Source: Pseudomonas viridiflava (GTDB lineage Bacteria; Pseudomonadota; Gammaproteobacteria; Pseudomonadales; Pseudomonadaceae). Taken from it: a stretch of 64,000 nt of DNA. The translations under genes were made by a program, and so were the position numbers. The notes below the pieces were generated by a model. That model was not told the origin of the DNA. It ran no database searches and worked only from the letters and a program-made list of their open reading frames with translations. Shown in pieces: positions 55,800 through 64,000 of the stretch; within the stretch, counting starts at the first letter, position 1; each line of letters starts with the position of its first letter. The stretch covers positions 1-64,000 of the forward strand of contig NZ_UTIQ01000029.1 in the NCBI RefSeq assembly GCF_900582625.1, given 5' to 3'.

Positions 55800-56957
55800 A
55801 TGTCTGCTGTTGAATCTGCCCTCGCCTTGCCCTCCCACGCGCGCCAGAAAAGCTCGACGCGCTGGGCCTTTTTTATCGCCGGTTTCGCCATGGCCGCGTG
55901 GGCGCCATTGGTGCCCTTCGCCAAGGCGCGCGCGGGTTTGTCCGAAGGCTCCCTTGGTTTGCTGTTGCTATGCCTGGGCGCCGGCTCGCTAATCACCATG
56001 CCGCTGGCCGGCGCGCTGGCGGCACGCATTGGCTGCCGACGGGTGATCGTTGGCGCGGCGGCGCTGGTGTGCCTGATGCTGCCGCTGCTGACGGTGTTTT
56101 CGTCCTGGCCATTGCTGGCCGTCAGCCTCGCCCTATTTGGCGCCGGGCTCGGCTGCATGGATTGCACCATCAACTTGCAGGCCGTGCTCGTGGAAAAAAA
56201 CAGCGAAACGCCCTTGATGTCGGGCTTTCATGGTCTGTTCAGCGTGGGCTGCATTGTCGGCGCGGCCGGCGTGAGCCTGCTCTTGGCGCTGAACCTCAGC
56301 CCACTGCTGGCAGCACTGGCGGTGGTTGCGGCAGTCATCGCCGTGCTGCTGCACGCTGCCCGTGACTTGCTGCCCTTCGGCAGTACCAGCAACGGCCCGG
56401 CATTCGCCATTCCCCACGGCGTGGTGCTGTTGATTGGCGCGGTGTGCTTCATCTTGTTCTTGGCAGAAGGCGCGATGCTCGACTGGAGCGCCGTGTTTCT
56501 CACCGAAAGCAAACATCTGGCCTCGGCCCATTCCGGCATCGGCTATGTGGCGTTCGCCTGCGCCATGACGGTGGGTCGCCTGACAGGTGACAAGGTGGTG
56601 CACCGGGTTGGCCGTCAGCGCGTGGTGCTGCTCGGCTCGCTGATGGCGGCGGCCGGCTTGGTGGTGGCGACGTTGAGTCCATCGTGGCCGCTATCGCTGG
56701 TGGGCTTTTTGCTGGTGGGTGCTGGCTGCTCGAATGTGGTGCCGGTGATGTTCAGCCTCATCGGCAAACAAAAGGTGATGGCCGAAAACGTGGCTATTCC
56801 AGCAGTCTCCACCTTGGGGTATGGCGGCATTTTGTTGGGCCCAGCCTTCATCGGCTTTATCGCTCATGGCAGCAGCCTGACCACCGCCTTGCTGGTATTG
56901 GCGGGTTTGTTGGTGGGCGCGGCCGCCCTGAGTTTGACGCTGAAATTGAACGATTAA
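55800..56957 (+). CDS. MFS transporter
   Basis: This major facilitator protein has 385 residues and about twelve hydrophobic segments. The N-terminal half has FAMAAWAPLVPFAKARAGLSEGSLGLLLLCLGAGS (split around residues 28-60), typical of the YbjJ/sugar-efflux-like branch, then GFHGLFSVGCIVGAA (about 141). The C-terminal half holds FLAEGAMLDWSAVFL. The substrate is unknown. It lies downstream of the channel gene and ends at a strong terminator. Confidence 0.85.
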   Translation: MSAVESALALPSHARQKSSTRWAFFIAGFAMAAWAPLVPFAKARAGLSEGSLGLLLLCLGAGSLITMPLAGALAARIGCRRVIVGAAALVCLMLPLLTVFSSWPLLAVSLALFGAGLGCMDCTINLQAVLVEKNSETPLMSGFHGLFSVGCIVGAAGVSLLLALNLSPLLAALAVVAAVIAVLLHAARDLLPFGSTSNGPAFAIPHGVVLLIGAVCFILFLAEGAMLDWSAVFLTESKHLASAHSGIGYVAFACAMTVGRLTGDKVVHRVGRQRVVLLGSLMAAAGLVVATLSPSWPLSLVGFLLVGAGCSNVVPVMFSLIGKQKVMAENVAIPAVSTLGYGGILLGPAFIGFIAHGSSLTTALLVLAGLLVGAAALSLTLKLND

Positions 56958-56970
56958 AAAGCCAGGCACA

Positions 56971-56998
56971 AAAAAGCCCGCTTCGCAGCGGGCTTTTT
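56971..56998. terminator. Bidirectional terminator between the MFS gene and the helicase gene
   Basis: AAAAAGCCCGCT and AGCGGGCTTTTT pair with a short TCGC loop. T-runs on both strands. Confidence 0.92.
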
Positions 56999-57025
56999 GT
57001 TTAGCGGACCAGAAGGCGAACCTTC

Positions 57026-58693
57026 TTAGTCTTCGCGATAACGACGCAGCTTCAACTGCTTACCGGCTACGCGAGTGTCCTTCAGCTTGGTCAGCAGACG
57101 CTCCAGACCTTCTTCCGGCAGTTCAACCAGGCTGAAGCTGTCGCGCACTTGGATGCGGCCGATGGCTTCGCGGGCCAGGCCGCCTTCGTTGAGGATGGCA
57201 CCCAGCAGGTTTTTCGCGGCGATACCGTCACGTGCGCCCAGGGCGGTACGGCAACGGGCACGGCCTTCGGCCAACGGCATTGGCGCGCGACGTTCACGCG
57301 GCTCGCTACGCTCACCAGCAGGACGCTCGGAACGCTCACGCGGTGCGCTGTTCGGCACCAGTGGTTGTTCACGTTCAACGTCGGCGAGGGTCAGCGCTTG
57401 GCCGTTGGTGGCTTTGCGCAGCAGCGCAGCGGCCAGGGCACGCGGGCTGCAACCGATGTCGGCGGTCAGACGGTCGAGCAGATCACCATGGCTGGCTTCA
57501 GCATCAGCCACCAGCGGCGCGAGGGCGTTGGTGAGTTTCTTGATGCGTGCGTCCAGCACTTGCTGGCCGTTCGGCAGGCGAACTTCGGCAACCTTCTGGC
57601 CGGTTACACGCTCGATCACTTGCAGCATGCGACGCTCACGCGGCGTTACCAGCAACAGGGCGCGACCGGTACGGCCAGCACGGCCGGTACGACCGATACG
57701 GTGAACGTAGGATTCCGGGTCGTACGGCATGTCCACGTTCATTACGTGGGTGATGCGCGGCACGTCGAGACCACGGGCGGCAACGTCGGTGGCAACCACG
57801 ATGTCCAGACGGCCATCTTTGAGCGAGTCGATCACGCGCTCACGTTGGTTCTGGGCAATGTCGCCGTTCAGGGCGGCAGCCTTGTAGCCTTTGGCTTCAA
57901 GCGCGGCGGCCAGGTCCAGGGTGGCTTGTTTGGTACGCACGAAGGCGATCAGCGCGTCGAAATCTTCCACTTCCAGCAGACGCAATACAGCGGCGTGCTT
58001 CTGGTCAGCGTGAACCAGCAAGTGAGCCTGCTCGATGGCAGTCACGGTCTGGGTTTTGGTTTCGATCTTGATGTGCTTCGGGTCACGCAGGTGCTTTTCA
58101 GCAATGGCGCGAATCGAGTGCGGCAGCGTGGCCGAGAACAGCACGGTCTGACGGGTAGCGGGCATGGCCTTGAAGATAACTTCCAGGTCGTCCATGAAGC
58201 CCAGCTTGAGCATTTCGTCCGCTTCGTCGAGTACCAGGTGCTGAATAGTGGACAGCACTTTCTCGTCGCGACGCAGGTGGTCAACCAGACGACCCGGGGT
58301 AGCCACAACAATCTGAGCGCCATTACGGATGGCTTTCAGTTGTGGGCCCATCGGAGCGCCGCCGTAAACGGCAACCACGTTCACGCCTGGCATTTGCTTG
58401 GCGTAGGTTTCAAAAGCGGTAGCCACCTGCAGAGCCAGCTCGCGAGTTGGCGCCAGAATCAGCGCTTGTGGCTCACGCTTGGCCGGGTCGATGCGGGTGA
58501 GGATTGGCAGTGCGAACGCGGCGGTTTTGCCGGTACCGGTTTGCGCCTGGCCGATCATGTCGTGGCCGGCGAGAATCACTGGAATAGCTTGCAGTTGAAT
58601 AGCCGATGGCTCTTCGTAACCGGTAGCGATTACTGCAGCGAGAATATTGGGGTTAAGTCCGAGCGCGGCGAAGCCGCCGGATACCTGGGTCAT
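57026..58693 (-). CDS. deaD: DEAD-box ATP-dependent RNA helicase (DeaD/CsdA)
   Basis: This RNA helicase takes part in ribosome assembly and cold adaptation. The 555-residue product shows the Q motif region (GYEEPSAIQLQAIP), Walker A AQTGTGKT (about residue 49), DEAD (VLDEADEML, about 153), SAT (LFSATLP, about 185), and HRIGRTGRAGRTG (about 331). The tail has an Arg-rich linker (RERSERPAGERSEPRERR) and a DbpA-type RNA-binding domain (about 480-555). An upstream leader of over 200 bp is likely, as is known for E. coli csdA. The start is the ATG at 58693. Confidence 0.95.
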   Translation of the reverse strand: MTQVSGGFAALGLNPNILAAVIATGYEEPSAIQLQAIPVILAGHDMIGQAQTGTGKTAAFALPILTRIDPAKREPQALILAPTRELALQVATAFETYAKQMPGVNVVAVYGGAPMGPQLKAIRNGAQIVVATPGRLVDHLRRDEKVLSTIQHLVLDEADEMLKLGFMDDLEVIFKAMPATRQTVLFSATLPHSIRAIAEKHLRDPKHIKIETKTQTVTAIEQAHLLVHADQKHAAVLRLLEVEDFDALIAFVRTKQATLDLAAALEAKGYKAAALNGDIAQNQRERVIDSLKDGRLDIVVATDVAARGLDVPRITHVMNVDMPYDPESYVHRIGRTGRAGRTGRALLLVTPRERRMLQVIERVTGQKVAEVRLPNGQQVLDARIKKLTNALAPLVADAEASHGDLLDRLTADIGCSPRALAAALLRKATNGQALTLADVEREQPLVPNSAPRERSERPAGERSEPRERRAPMPLAEGRARCRTALGARDGIAAKNLLGAILNEGGLAREAIGRIQVRDSFSLVELPEEGLERLLTKLKDTRVAGKQLKLRRYRED

Positions 58694-59086
58694 GGGTCTG
58701 CCTCAAAGTGCATCCGCAAAGACCCATGTTCCAAAGCTGCGCATGCCGTGTAAGACCCGAAGGTAACCCTGGCAGCCCTGTAGGCGGGGATTTGCGAAAA
58801 CGTATTAATGAAAAAAGAAGATATCCAGGACGTTCACTTGGTGAACTGCACCCAGAGCTCGCTCTGGGAAAAACCTGCAAAACCTGAACACGGCCGTTTG
58901 AAGCCGGCGCGCACTATACCGGAAAAACTTGACCTCGGTGTAAGTTTCGCGAAGAAAATCCTTACACGCCGCCAGCCGGTCGCCGAGATAGACACCTTCA
59001 GCGCCAGCCGCGCGGCGGTTTGACCGGCTGCACCAGGCCAGCTATACCGCACCAGCCACTTCCGCCCGCCATAAGGATAATTCGCC
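58694..59086. other. Long leader/intergenic region between deaD and the crotonase gene
   Basis: About 390 bp without a gene. On the minus strand TATAGT (58918-58913) could be a -10 box for deaD, giving a leader of about 210 nt. A stem with arms CCCAGAGC and GCTCTGGG lies at about 58852-58869 within that leader. Confidence 0.5.
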
Positions 59087-59878
59087 ATGAACAGCACCAG
59101 CCCCGGACGCGTCAGCCGTGAAAAACGTGGGGCGATCATGCTCATTGGTCTCGACCGCCCCAGCAAACGCAACGCGTTCGACCTGGCTCTGCTCAACGAC
59201 CTGACGCTCGCCTACGGCGAGTTCGAGCGTGACAGCGAAATGCGCGTTGCCGTGGTATTTGCCCATGGCGAACATTTCACCGCCGGGCTGGACTTGGCCA
59301 ATGTCGCCGCCACCTTCGCCAGTGGCTGGCAGATTCCCGAAGGCGGTTGCGACCCATGGGGCGTGTTTGGCGGCCCGCGCGTGAGCAAACCAGTGATCGT
59401 CGCGGCTCAGGGTTACTGCTTCACCATTGGCATCGAACTGATGCTCGCCTCCGACATCAACCTGTGCGCCAGCAACACGCGCTTTGCGCAAATGGAAGTG
59501 CAACGCGGCATCTTCCCTTTCGGCGGCGCCACCTTGCGCATGCACCAGGCAGCTGGCTGGGGCAACGCCATGCGCTGGCTGCTGACTGGCGACGAATTCG
59601 ATGCCCACGAGGCCTGCCGATTGGGCTTGGTGCAAGAAGTGTTGGCCAGCGAAGACTTGCTTCCGCGCGCCATGCACCTGGCCGAACGGGTCGCGGCGCA
59701 AGCGCCATTGGGCGTGCAGGCGACCTTGGCCTCGGCGCGCCAAGCAGTGGCCGAAGGCGAAGTGGCCGCCGCTGCCGCCTTGCCCGCCACCATGCGGCGC
59801 CTGATGGCCAGCGAAGACGCCCAGGAAGGCGTGCGCGCCATGCAAGAGCGCCGCCCCGGCGCATTCAAAGGCCGCTGA
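59087..59878 (+). CDS. Crotonase-family enoyl-CoA hydratase/isomerase
   Basis: This 263-residue CoA-binding enzyme of the crotonase fold has LIGLDRPSKRNAFDLALL near the start, GEHFTAGLDLANVA (first oxyanion-hole segment, about residues 62-75), and AQGYCFTIGIELMLASDI (second segment, about 107-124). The usual hydratase Glu pair is only partly evident: the first position lies in CFTIGIE, and the second region reads VQRGIFPFGGATLRM. It may thus be an isomerase or a hydratase for another CoA ester. The ATG follows AAGGA. Confidence 0.85.
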   Translation: MNSTSPGRVSREKRGAIMLIGLDRPSKRNAFDLALLNDLTLAYGEFERDSEMRVAVVFAHGEHFTAGLDLANVAATFASGWQIPEGGCDPWGVFGGPRVSKPVIVAAQGYCFTIGIELMLASDINLCASNTRFAQMEVQRGIFPFGGATLRMHQAAGWGNAMRWLLTGDEFDAHEACRLGLVQEVLASEDLLPRAMHLAERVAAQAPLGVQATLASARQAVAEGEVAAAAALPATMRRLMASEDAQEGVRAMQERRPGAFKGR

Positions 59879-59879
59879 G

Positions 59880-60653
59880 TCAGGTGGCTGGGCGCACCAG
59901 GTCGATCAAGGGCTGCAGCGAATAACCCAGCTGCGCCTGCAACGCCTCGGCGCGTTTGGCGAGCGCAGCAGTATCCAGTTGCTGATCCAAGTCGGCGGGC
60001 ACGATCAGAATCACGTTGCCCTCCTTCACCGGCAGTTCCCAGTAGTGCCGGTGGTACAACCCGCGCAGCAGCGCCGCGCCCAGCGGCTTGCCGTCGTCGC
60101 TGGCCCACTGGTTGATCACCAGCCAGCCGCCAGGATTCAAGCGCTGCTGGCACCCTTCGAGAAAACGCCAGGCCAGATGGCCAACGGCCGGGCCGGTGTC
60201 GGTATATAAGTCGACGAAAATCAGGTCGGACGATTCGGCGCTTTCCAGCAGTTCGATGGCATCGCCAATGCGCACATACAGACGCGGATCGTCGTCCAGG
60301 CCCAGAAACTCCATGGCCAGGCGCGGCACATCGGGGCGCAGCTCGATGGCTTCCACATCATCCAACGGCAGAAAACGCAGGCACGCCTGGGTTAAGGTGC
60401 CTGCACCGAGGCCAAGAAACAGCGCGCTCTCTGGCTGCTCGTGGCACAGCGCGCCGATAAACATGGCCCGCGTGTAGTCGTACTCCAGCCAGGTCGGGTC
60501 GGGCAGGAACACGCAGCTTTGCTCAATGGCGTCGCCGAATTCGAGGAAGCGGTAGTCGCCCACCTGCATGACCTTGATAACGCCGTACTCATCGTGCACT
60601 TCGGCCAATAGCAGCTCTTCGGTCAGCTCGTCCCGTGGCGGCTGTTCAGGCAT
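59880..60653 (-). CDS. Spermidine synthase-like protein (SpeE-family methyltransferase fold)
   Basis: The 257-residue product has a Rossmann-like fold with ALFLGLGAGTLTQACLRFLP (cofactor loop, about residues 77-96), then VEAIELRPDVPRLA (acidic residue binding the ribose), IGDAIELLES and LIFVDLYTDTGPA (about 140). These match spermidine synthase-like proteins common in pseudomonads. True spermidine synthases have extra N-terminal residues and a DSSDP loop that I do not see, so aminopropyltransferase activity is doubtful. Start chosen at the ATG at 60653, which follows GGAG. It converges with the crotonase gene, with a single base between them. Confidence 0.82.
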   Translation of the reverse strand: MPEQPPRDELTEELLLAEVHDEYGVIKVMQVGDYRFLEFGDAIEQSCVFLPDPTWLEYDYTRAMFIGALCHEQPESALFLGLGAGTLTQACLRFLPLDDVEAIELRPDVPRLAMEFLGLDDDPRLYVRIGDAIELLESAESSDLIFVDLYTDTGPAVGHLAWRFLEGCQQRLNPGGWLVINQWASDDGKPLGAALLRGLYHRHYWELPVKEGNVILIVPADLDQQLDTAALAKRAEALQAQLGYSLQPLIDLVRPAT

Positions 60654-60822
60654 TGCGGTCTCCAGCATTTATGACATCCCCGACCAGCGCGCGGCAGGGA
60701 AAGGCGCCGATTGTCATTGAAGAGCCTGGCGCCGGTCACGCAATAATTCGCCCACAGTTAAGCCCCCCCAACCAGAACAATAATCAGCAGGTCGCCGGCC
60801 GCGACGTGCAAGGGAGAACGCT

Positions 60823-62157
60823 ATGTACGCCATTATCGGCGCGGGCCCCATGGGCCTGTGCACGGCCCGCCAGTTGCAAAAACATGGCATCGCCTTTGTC
60901 GGCTTCGAGCTGCACAACGACGTCGGCGGTTTGTGGGATATCGATAATCCACACAGCACCATGTACGAATCAGCCCATCTGATTTCGTCCAAAAGCACCA
61001 CGCAGTTCAGCGAATTCCCCATGGGCGACAGCGTGGCGCCCTACCCGCACCACAGCGAAATGCGCCGCTACTTTCGAGACTACGCCAGCCATTTCGGCCT
61101 GTACGAACATTTCCAATTCGGCACCCGCGTAGTGCGCATGGAGCGCCGGGAAACAGGCTGGGCGCTATTCACCGAAAAAGCCGGCGTCACCCGCGAATGG
61201 CAATTCGAGGGTGTGCTGATCGCCAACGGCACCTTGCACACACCCAATCTGGCGCAACTGCCGGGCACCTTCAGCGGCGAGCTGATGCACTCCAGCGACT
61301 ACCGCTCGGCCGAGGTTTTTGCCGGCAAGCGCGTGCTGATTGTCGGCTGCGGCAACTCGGCCTGCGACATCACCGTAGACGCCGTGCACCGCGCCGCCTC
61401 GGTGGATTTATCGGTACGACGTGGCTATTACTTCCTGCCGAAATTTCTGCTTGGGCGCCCCATCGACACCTTTGGCGGTGCAGTGAAATTGCCCCGAGCG
61501 CTGAAGCAACGCATCGACGGCTTGCTGATTCGCGCCCTGATCGGCAAGCCCTCGCAATACGGCCTGCCCGACCCCGACTACAAGCTGTACGAATCGCATC
61601 CGGTGGTGAATTCACTGGTGCTGCATCACCTCGGCCACGGCGACATCAAAGCGCGCCGCGATATCGCGCGCATCGACGGTAAATCGGTGACCTTCACCGA
61701 CGGTGAGCACGCCGAGTACGACCTGATTCTGCAAGGCACCGGCTACAAGCTGGACTATCCCTTTATTGCGCGCGACCACCTGAATTGGCCCGAAGGCGCT
61801 GGCGCACCGAAGCTGTACTTGAACGTGTTCCACCCCGAGTACAACGACCTGTTCATGATGGGCATGGTCGAAGCCTCTGGCCTGGGCTGGCAGGGTCGCG
61901 CCGAGCAGGCGGAGTTGGTGGCGCTGTTTATTCGTCAGATGCAGGCAGGCGGCGCGGCCGCCGAGGCGTTTAAAACCGTGAAGCGCGAGCGCGCCAGTAT
62001 TCGGTTAGACGGCGGTTACCGTTATCTCGAGCTGGAGCGCATGGCGTACTACGTGCACAAAGACACCTACCGCCAGAGCATCGCCGAACACAGCGCCGCG
62101 TTGCGCCTGTCGGCTGAACAAACAGACGCGTTAAGCGCCACTGCGAATGCCTCATGA
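60823..62157 (+). CDS. Flavin-containing monooxygenase (FMO family)
   Basis: This FAD/NADPH monooxygenase has 444 residues. The FAD motif is AIIGAGPMGLCTARQL (residues 3-18). The FMO fingerprint is FSGELMHSSDYR (about 149-160), which differs from the Baeyer-Villiger form in the last part. The NADPH motif is VLIVGCGNSACDI (about 170). It is thus a different class from the monooxygenase at 52319-53827. Such enzymes oxidise amines, sulphides or other soft nucleophiles; the substrate is unknown. The ATG follows AAGGGAG. Confidence 0.9.
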   Translation: MYAIIGAGPMGLCTARQLQKHGIAFVGFELHNDVGGLWDIDNPHSTMYESAHLISSKSTTQFSEFPMGDSVAPYPHHSEMRRYFRDYASHFGLYEHFQFGTRVVRMERRETGWALFTEKAGVTREWQFEGVLIANGTLHTPNLAQLPGTFSGELMHSSDYRSAEVFAGKRVLIVGCGNSACDITVDAVHRAASVDLSVRRGYYFLPKFLLGRPIDTFGGAVKLPRALKQRIDGLLIRALIGKPSQYGLPDPDYKLYESHPVVNSLVLHHLGHGDIKARRDIARIDGKSVTFTDGEHAEYDLILQGTGYKLDYPFIARDHLNWPEGAGAPKLYLNVFHPEYNDLFMMGMVEASGLGWQGRAEQAELVALFIRQMQAGGAAAEAFKTVKRERASIRLDGGYRYLELERMAYYVHKDTYRQSIAEHSAALRLSAEQTDALSATANAS

Positions 62158-62268
62158 GCAGGCGTATGCAGCGGCTCTATCGCGCCTATCGACAGGCGCT
62201 GCGCTTGTGAGCGCAAGCCGATCGGTTACCATGCCCGTCCGCCTAATTCGCTTGAGCCGAGAACGTCG

Positions 62269-63615
62269 ATGTCGCAACCATGGAGCCCCAGCAGCTGGAG
62301 AGCTAAACCCATCCAGCAGCAGCCGCAGTACCCAGATGCCGCCCACCTGAGCCAGGTTGAGCAAACCCTCGCCGGTTATCCGCCGCTGGTATTTGCTGGC
62401 GAAGCGCGCGAGTTGCGCCGCCAATTTGCCGAGGTCACTCAGGGCCGTGCGTTTCTGCTGCAAGGGGGCGACTGCGCTGAGAGTTTTGCCGAATTCAGCG
62501 CCGCGAAAATTCGCGACACCTTCAAGGTGCTGCTGCAAATGGCCATTGTCATGACCTTCGCCGCCGGCAGCCCGGTGGTAAAGGTTGGGCGCATGGCCGG
62601 CCAGTTCGCCAAACCGCGCTCGGCCAATGACGAAACCATCGACGGCGTCACCCTGCCCGCCTATCGCGGTGACATCGTCAACGGCATCGGCTTCGACGCC
62701 ACCAGCCGCGTGCCCGATCCTGAGCGTTTATTGCAGGCGTACCACCAGTCCACCGCCAGCCTCAACCTGCTGCGCGCCTTTGCCCAGGGCGGGTTCGCCG
62801 ATCTGCATCAAGTGCACAAGTGGAACCTGGAGTTCATCGAGAATTCGGCGCTCGGCGAGAAGTACAACCAGTTGGCCGACCGCATCGACGAAACCCTGGC
62901 CTTCATGCGCGCGTGCGGCATGGACACCTCGCCGCAACTGCGCGAAACCAGTTTCTTCACCGCCCACGAAGCGCTGCTGCTCAATTACGAGCAAGCCTTC
63001 GTGCGCCGCGACAGCCTCACCGGCGGCGACTACGCCTGCTCGGCGCACATGCTCTGGATTGGTGATCGCACCCGCCAGGTGGACGGTGCCCATGTGGAAT
63101 TCCTGCGCGGCGTGGGCAACCCGATCGGCGTGAAATGCGGGCCGAGCATGAGCAGCGAAGACCTGATTCGCCTGATCGACATCCTCAACCCCGACAATGA
63201 TCCGGGTCGCCTCAACCTCATCGTGCGCATGGGCGCCGACAAAGTCGAAGCCGGCTTGCCGCGTTTGCTGCGCACCGTTAAAGAGGAAGGCCGCCACGTG
63301 CTGTGGAGTTCCGACCCCATGCACGGCAACACCATCAAGGCATCGAGCGGCTACAAAACCCGCGACTTCGCGCAGATTCTTGCGGAGGTGAAACAGTTCT
63401 TCCAAGTGCACGAAGCGGAAGGTACGTATGCCGGCGGCATTCACATTGAAATGACCGGGCAGAACGTCACCGAATGCATCGGCGGCTCGCGGCCGATCAC
63501 CGAAGATGGCTTGTCGGACCGCTATCACACGCACTGCGACCCGCGGATGAATGCCGATCAGTCGCTGGAGTTGGCGTTTTTGATTGCTGAGACGCTGAAG
63601 CAGGTTCGGCGGTAA
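62269..63615 (+). CDS. Class II 3-deoxy-7-phosphoheptulonate synthase
   Basis: This plant/actinobacterial-type DAHP synthase carries out the first step of the shikimate pathway, joining phosphoenolpyruvate and erythrose 4-phosphate. The 448-residue product is full length: it opens [23 protein letters not shown], then [14 protein letters not shown] (metal Cys, about residue 70), [30 protein letters not shown] (about 263-278), [19 protein letters not shown], and [13 protein letters not shown]. Type II enzymes in pseudomonads often sit beside secondary-metabolism genes; none is visible here. Confidence 0.95.
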   Translation: MSQPWSPSSWRAKPIQQQPQYPDAAHLSQVEQTLAGYPPLVFAGEARELRRQFAEVTQGRAFLLQGGDCAESFAEFSAAKIRDTFKVLLQMAIVMTFAAGSPVVKVGRMAGQFAKPRSANDETIDGVTLPAYRGDIVNGIGFDATSRVPDPERLLQAYHQSTASLNLLRAFAQGGFADLHQVHKWNLEFIENSALGEKYNQLADRIDETLAFMRACGMDTSPQLRETSFFTAHEALLLNYEQAFVRRDSLTGGDYACSAHMLWIGDRTRQVDGAHVEFLRGVGNPIGVKCGPSMSSEDLIRLIDILNPDNDPGRLNLIVRMGADKVEAGLPRLLRTVKEEGRHVLWSSDPMHGNTIKASSGYKTRDFAQILAEVKQFFQVHEAEGTYAGGIHIEMTGQNVTECIGGSRPITEDGLSDRYHTHCDPRMNADQSLELAFLIAETLKQVRR

Positions 63616-63632
63616 ACCTCGCGCTCATCAAT

Positions 63633-63756
63633 CCAACACCGTCATTCCCGCGAAGGCGGGAATCCAGAATGTTGTGACGAACTCCCAACCGCAACACAAC
63701 GCAAATTTGGATCACGAATGCTCGGACCGCCGCCTTCGCGGCGATGACGGTGTTGG
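63633..63756. repeat. MITE-like element with terminal inverted repeats
   Basis: CCAACACCGTCAT (63633-63645) and ATGACGGTGTTGG (63744-63756) are exact inverted ends of a 124-bp element. Inside the left end lies CCCGCGAAGGCGGG, inside the right end CCGCCTTCGCGGCG. No coding capacity. Confidence 0.85.
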
Positions 63757-63770
63757 TCATTGAGCGCTCG

Positions 63771-64000
63771 TCAGCCGCGCAACCCCGGACTCAACCGCAA
63801 CATATCCAGCGCCACGTCCACCAGCCGCTCCGCCTCTTTGCCCATGGCAAAACTTTTCGGCGCCAGCAGCCATTTCGCCAACACCCCATCAATAAACGAA
63901 TGCAAGCACGTGGCTGCCCACTGGGTGTTCAGGTCGGCCGGCAATTGGCCTTTGTTGATCGCGTTACGCAGGGTCAGTTCGATGCGCTGGTCGCAGTCGA
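63771..64000 (-). CDS. TetR-family transcriptional regulator, C-terminal part
   Basis: Only the last 75 codons lie in the window; the gene runs off the right edge. The readable part is RIELTLRNAINKGQLPADLN, then LHSFIDGVLAKWLLAPKSF and AERLVDVALDMLRLSPGLRG before TGA. This matches the ligand-binding C-terminus of AcrR/TtgR-type regulators of RND efflux pumps. The target cannot be determined from here. Confidence 0.8.
   Translation of the reverse strand, partial: DCDQRIELTLRNAINKGQLPADLNTQWAATCLHSFIDGVLAKWLLAPKSFAMGKEAERLVDVALDMLRLSPGLRG

Noticed and set aside
58808..59023. A 71-codon plus-strand frame in the deaD leader
   Set aside because: It overlaps the probable deaD promoter and leader, and its composition is not protein-like.

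Overview
The window is about 60% GC and reads as the chromosome of a Pseudomonas species. The genus call rests on the housekeeping blocks: folD, tRNA-Arg/His/Leu, tig, clpP, clpX, lon, hupB and ppiD in the usual pseudomonad order, uvrB next to a class I aminotransferase and tRNA-Asn, and many Pseudomonas-type REP hairpins (GTAGGAGCGGCTTTAGCCGC and relatives). The species is not resolved.

Layout. 1-430: a 160-bp tandem repeat. 447-5647: uvrB, aminotransferase, tRNA-Asn, tpm, LigB-type dioxygenase. 5765-21886: a hexuronate/aldarate island. A leftward operon (kdgD, semialdehyde dehydrogenase, gudD, gudP, garD, 2-hydroxyacid dehydrogenase) faces a rightward one (udh, lactonase, TRAP transporter), followed by an EamA permease, a FadR/GntR regulator and an aldose epimerase. 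Together they take uronates and aldarates to 2-oxoglutarate. A 13-bp palindromic operator lies in front of the leftward operon, in front of udh and in front of the regulator gene. 22023-24026: a dehydrogenase and a CurA-type reductase. 24050-26220: an AT-richer scar of a two-partner-secretion/contact-inhibition-type locus (TPS domain broken and joined out of frame to an orphan toxin-like C-terminus). 26233-30844: an MFS carrier, an NfeR-like PadR metal sensor coupled to a ferric-siderophore reductase, and a Hyi-like isomerase with a hydroxyacid dehydrogenase. 30960-39450: ppiD, hupB, lon, clpX, clpP, tig, with recognisable heat-shock promoters before lon and clpX. 39451-42413: a decayed integrative element at tRNA-Leu, carrying a 2-oxoglutarate/Fe(II) oxygenase and a frameshifted integrase. 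42414-43797: three tRNAs and folD. 43947-52194: a GlpSTPQUV-type ABC importer with a divergent sigma-54 activator, a well-matched sigma-54 promoter and an array of TGAACA repeats between them. 52319-63615: a Baeyer-Villiger monooxygenase, a DUF4431-like exported protein, an ion channel, an MFS carrier, a DEAD-box helicase, a crotonase, a spermidine-synthase-like protein, an FMO and class II DAHP synthase. 63771-64000: the end of a TetR-family gene.

Regulation links the accessory parts. A-rich ACAACAA-type tracts just before the starts of udh, the lactonase, the TRAP binding protein, gudP, the ABC operon, its activator and one MFS gene look like Hfq/Crc catabolite-repression sites; I did not see them before the housekeeping genes. 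No wholly new system is evident. The parts most worth a second look are the orphan toxin-like module, the tRNA-Leu element, the shared uronate operator, the sigma-54 circuit and the asymmetric ABC ATPase pair.
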